Shown here: piece after piece, positions 63,403 through 64,000 of the stretch
Position numbering within the stretch: the first letter of the stretch is position 1
Layout: every line of letters starts with the position of its first letter
Source of the DNA: Saccharomonospora xinjiangensis XJ-54
GTDB taxonomy: Bacteria; Actinomycetota; Actinomycetes; Mycobacteriales; Pseudonocardiaceae
Direction of reading: 5' to 3'
Assembly (NCBI RefSeq): GCF_000258175.1
Contig: NZ_JH636049.1
Location: 3,139,482-3,203,481, forward strand
DNA length: 64,000 nucleotides
Position numbers and translations under genes: made by a program
The notes under the pieces: generated by a model
Told to the model about the DNA's origin: nothing
What the model saw: only the letters and a program-made list of their open reading frames with translations
The model's database searches: none

Positions 63403-63761
63403 CATTGCCGGCCTTCGCGGCCGTACCCGCCATGAACGCCGGGGTCTGGGTCGCGCAGCAACCCCCCGGAGGCGAGAACGGCGACGGCGGCGGTCAGGGC
63501 GAGGACTTCGGCAAGTCCTCGCCCGTCGGCCTGCTGCTGTTGCTGGTCTTCTTCGTCGCGGTGGCGTTTCTCGTCCGCTCGATGACCAAGCATCTCAAGC
63601 GAATCCCCGCGAGCTTCGACGGCGGGTCGGCGCCCGGCGGGGACGTCGGCGGAGCCGGCGGCCGTGGGAGCACGGACGACGTCGGTGCTGATGTCGGCTC
63701 CAGCGGTGGTGACTCGGGCGGTGGTGGTGACTCCGGCGGCGGAGGGGGCGGCGGCGAGTAG
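63399..63761 (+). CDS. Small membrane protein downstream of mca
   Basis: A 120-residue protein: a short outer N-terminus, one helix ([20 protein letters not shown]), [11 protein letters not shown], and a Gly/Ser/Asp-rich tail. It matches the Rv1083-type gene that follows mca in Mycobacterium. ATG overlaps the mca stop. Function unknown. Confidence 0.82.
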   Translation: MTLPAFAAVPAMNAGVWVAQQPPGGENGDGGGQGEDFGKSSPVGLLLLLVFFVAVAFLVRSMTKHLKRIPASFDGGSAPGGDVGGAGGRGSTDDVGADVGSSGGDSGGGGDSGGGGGGGE

Positions 63762-63768
63762 CGAGCGG

Positions 63769-64000
63769 CTACGCCGTCGGCACGGTTGACCGCACCGCCT
63801 TGCCGAGGTACTGCGCCGTGTATGAACCGGGTGCGTCGAGAAGCTCGCGTGGCGTGCCCTCGAACATCACCCTGCCGCCTTCGTGGCCGCCCTCGGGGCC
63901 GAGGTCGATCACCCAGTCGGCGCCCGCGATGACGTCGAGGTTGTGTTCGACCACGAGCACCGTGTTGCCGCCGTCCACCAGCCGGTCGAGAACCGAGAGC
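63769..64000 (-). CDS. UvrA-like excinuclease ATPase, C-terminal part (partial)
   Basis: The last 76 residues of an ABC ATPase of the UvrA type, running off the window: [20 protein letters not shown] (signature and H-loop), then [20 protein letters not shown] and a short tail. The ending [20 protein letters not shown] fits a UvrA paralogue as well as UvrA itself, so the exact class is open. Confidence 0.85.
   Translation of the reverse strand, partial: LSVLDRLVDGGNTVLVVEHNLDVIAGADWVIDLGPEGGHEGGRVMFEGTPRELLDAPGSYTAQYLGKAVRSTVPTA

Overview
The window is a 64-kb piece of a high-GC actinobacterial chromosome, most like a member of the Pseudonocardiaceae (Saccharomonospora, Prauserella or Amycolatopsis type). 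This is inferred from sequence character and gene order; no search was run. Supporting signs are a mycothiol S-conjugate amidase, an F420/deazaflavin-type nitroreductase domain, a class F sortase, many GTG/TTG starts, and two gene orders known from Mycobacterium: mazG-eno-ftsB-DUF501-ppx at the left end and greA-DUF4307-mca-small membrane protein at the right end.

Left core (1-12917): the end of a SurA-like gene, mazG, a TPR protein, a VOC protein, eno, ftsB, a DUF501 gene, a resuscitation/lysis-type lytic transglycosylase, ppx, a lipoprotein, an S10-like peptidase, a family 5 uracil-DNA glycosylase, an ABM-domain protein and a type II NADH dehydrogenase, ending at a tRNA gene with anticodon UAA.

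Mobile region (12877-23189): an actinomycete integrative and conjugative element (AICE) bounded by a 55-bp direct repeat that starts inside the tRNA anticodon. One long minus-strand operon runs from a SCO3933-type regulator through small proteins, a TraSA/FtsK translocase, a GGDEF protein, two membrane proteins and a rolling-circle-type initiator to an excisionase and integrase; the last three genes are joined by ATGA overlaps. A GntR/KorSA-like repressor is divergent and is translationally coupled to a glycosyltransferase, probably cargo. The right end carries a 147-bp two-part inverted repeat, and a 240-bp block found both inside and outside attR points to an older related element at the same site.

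Accessory region (about 23200-32100): a DUF5946 protein, a TrmO-like methyltransferase, a TetR/DUF4267 pair with two matched operators, a restriction-modification cluster (HNH nuclease broken by one extra G in a G5 run, cytosine-5 methyltransferase, Vsr repair nuclease), and a MarR-DsbA-deaminase-SMR-SMR operon.

Right core (32159-64000): zapE, regulators and hydrolases, an F420-type nitroreductase fused to hemerythrin, a LigD-type polymerase, a large stress-signalling block (RsbR-RsbS-RsbT-kinase/phosphatase-RsbU type, plus three further anti-sigma or antagonist genes), an IdeR-box-controlled siderophore-binding lipoprotein, a DivIVA-like protein, a sortase with a surface protein, BI-1 protein, thiolase, 5'-nucleotidase, cbs and metB, ilvA, hppD with an Lrp regulator, greA, mca and the end of a UvrA-like gene. 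Most of this part is ordinary chromosome.
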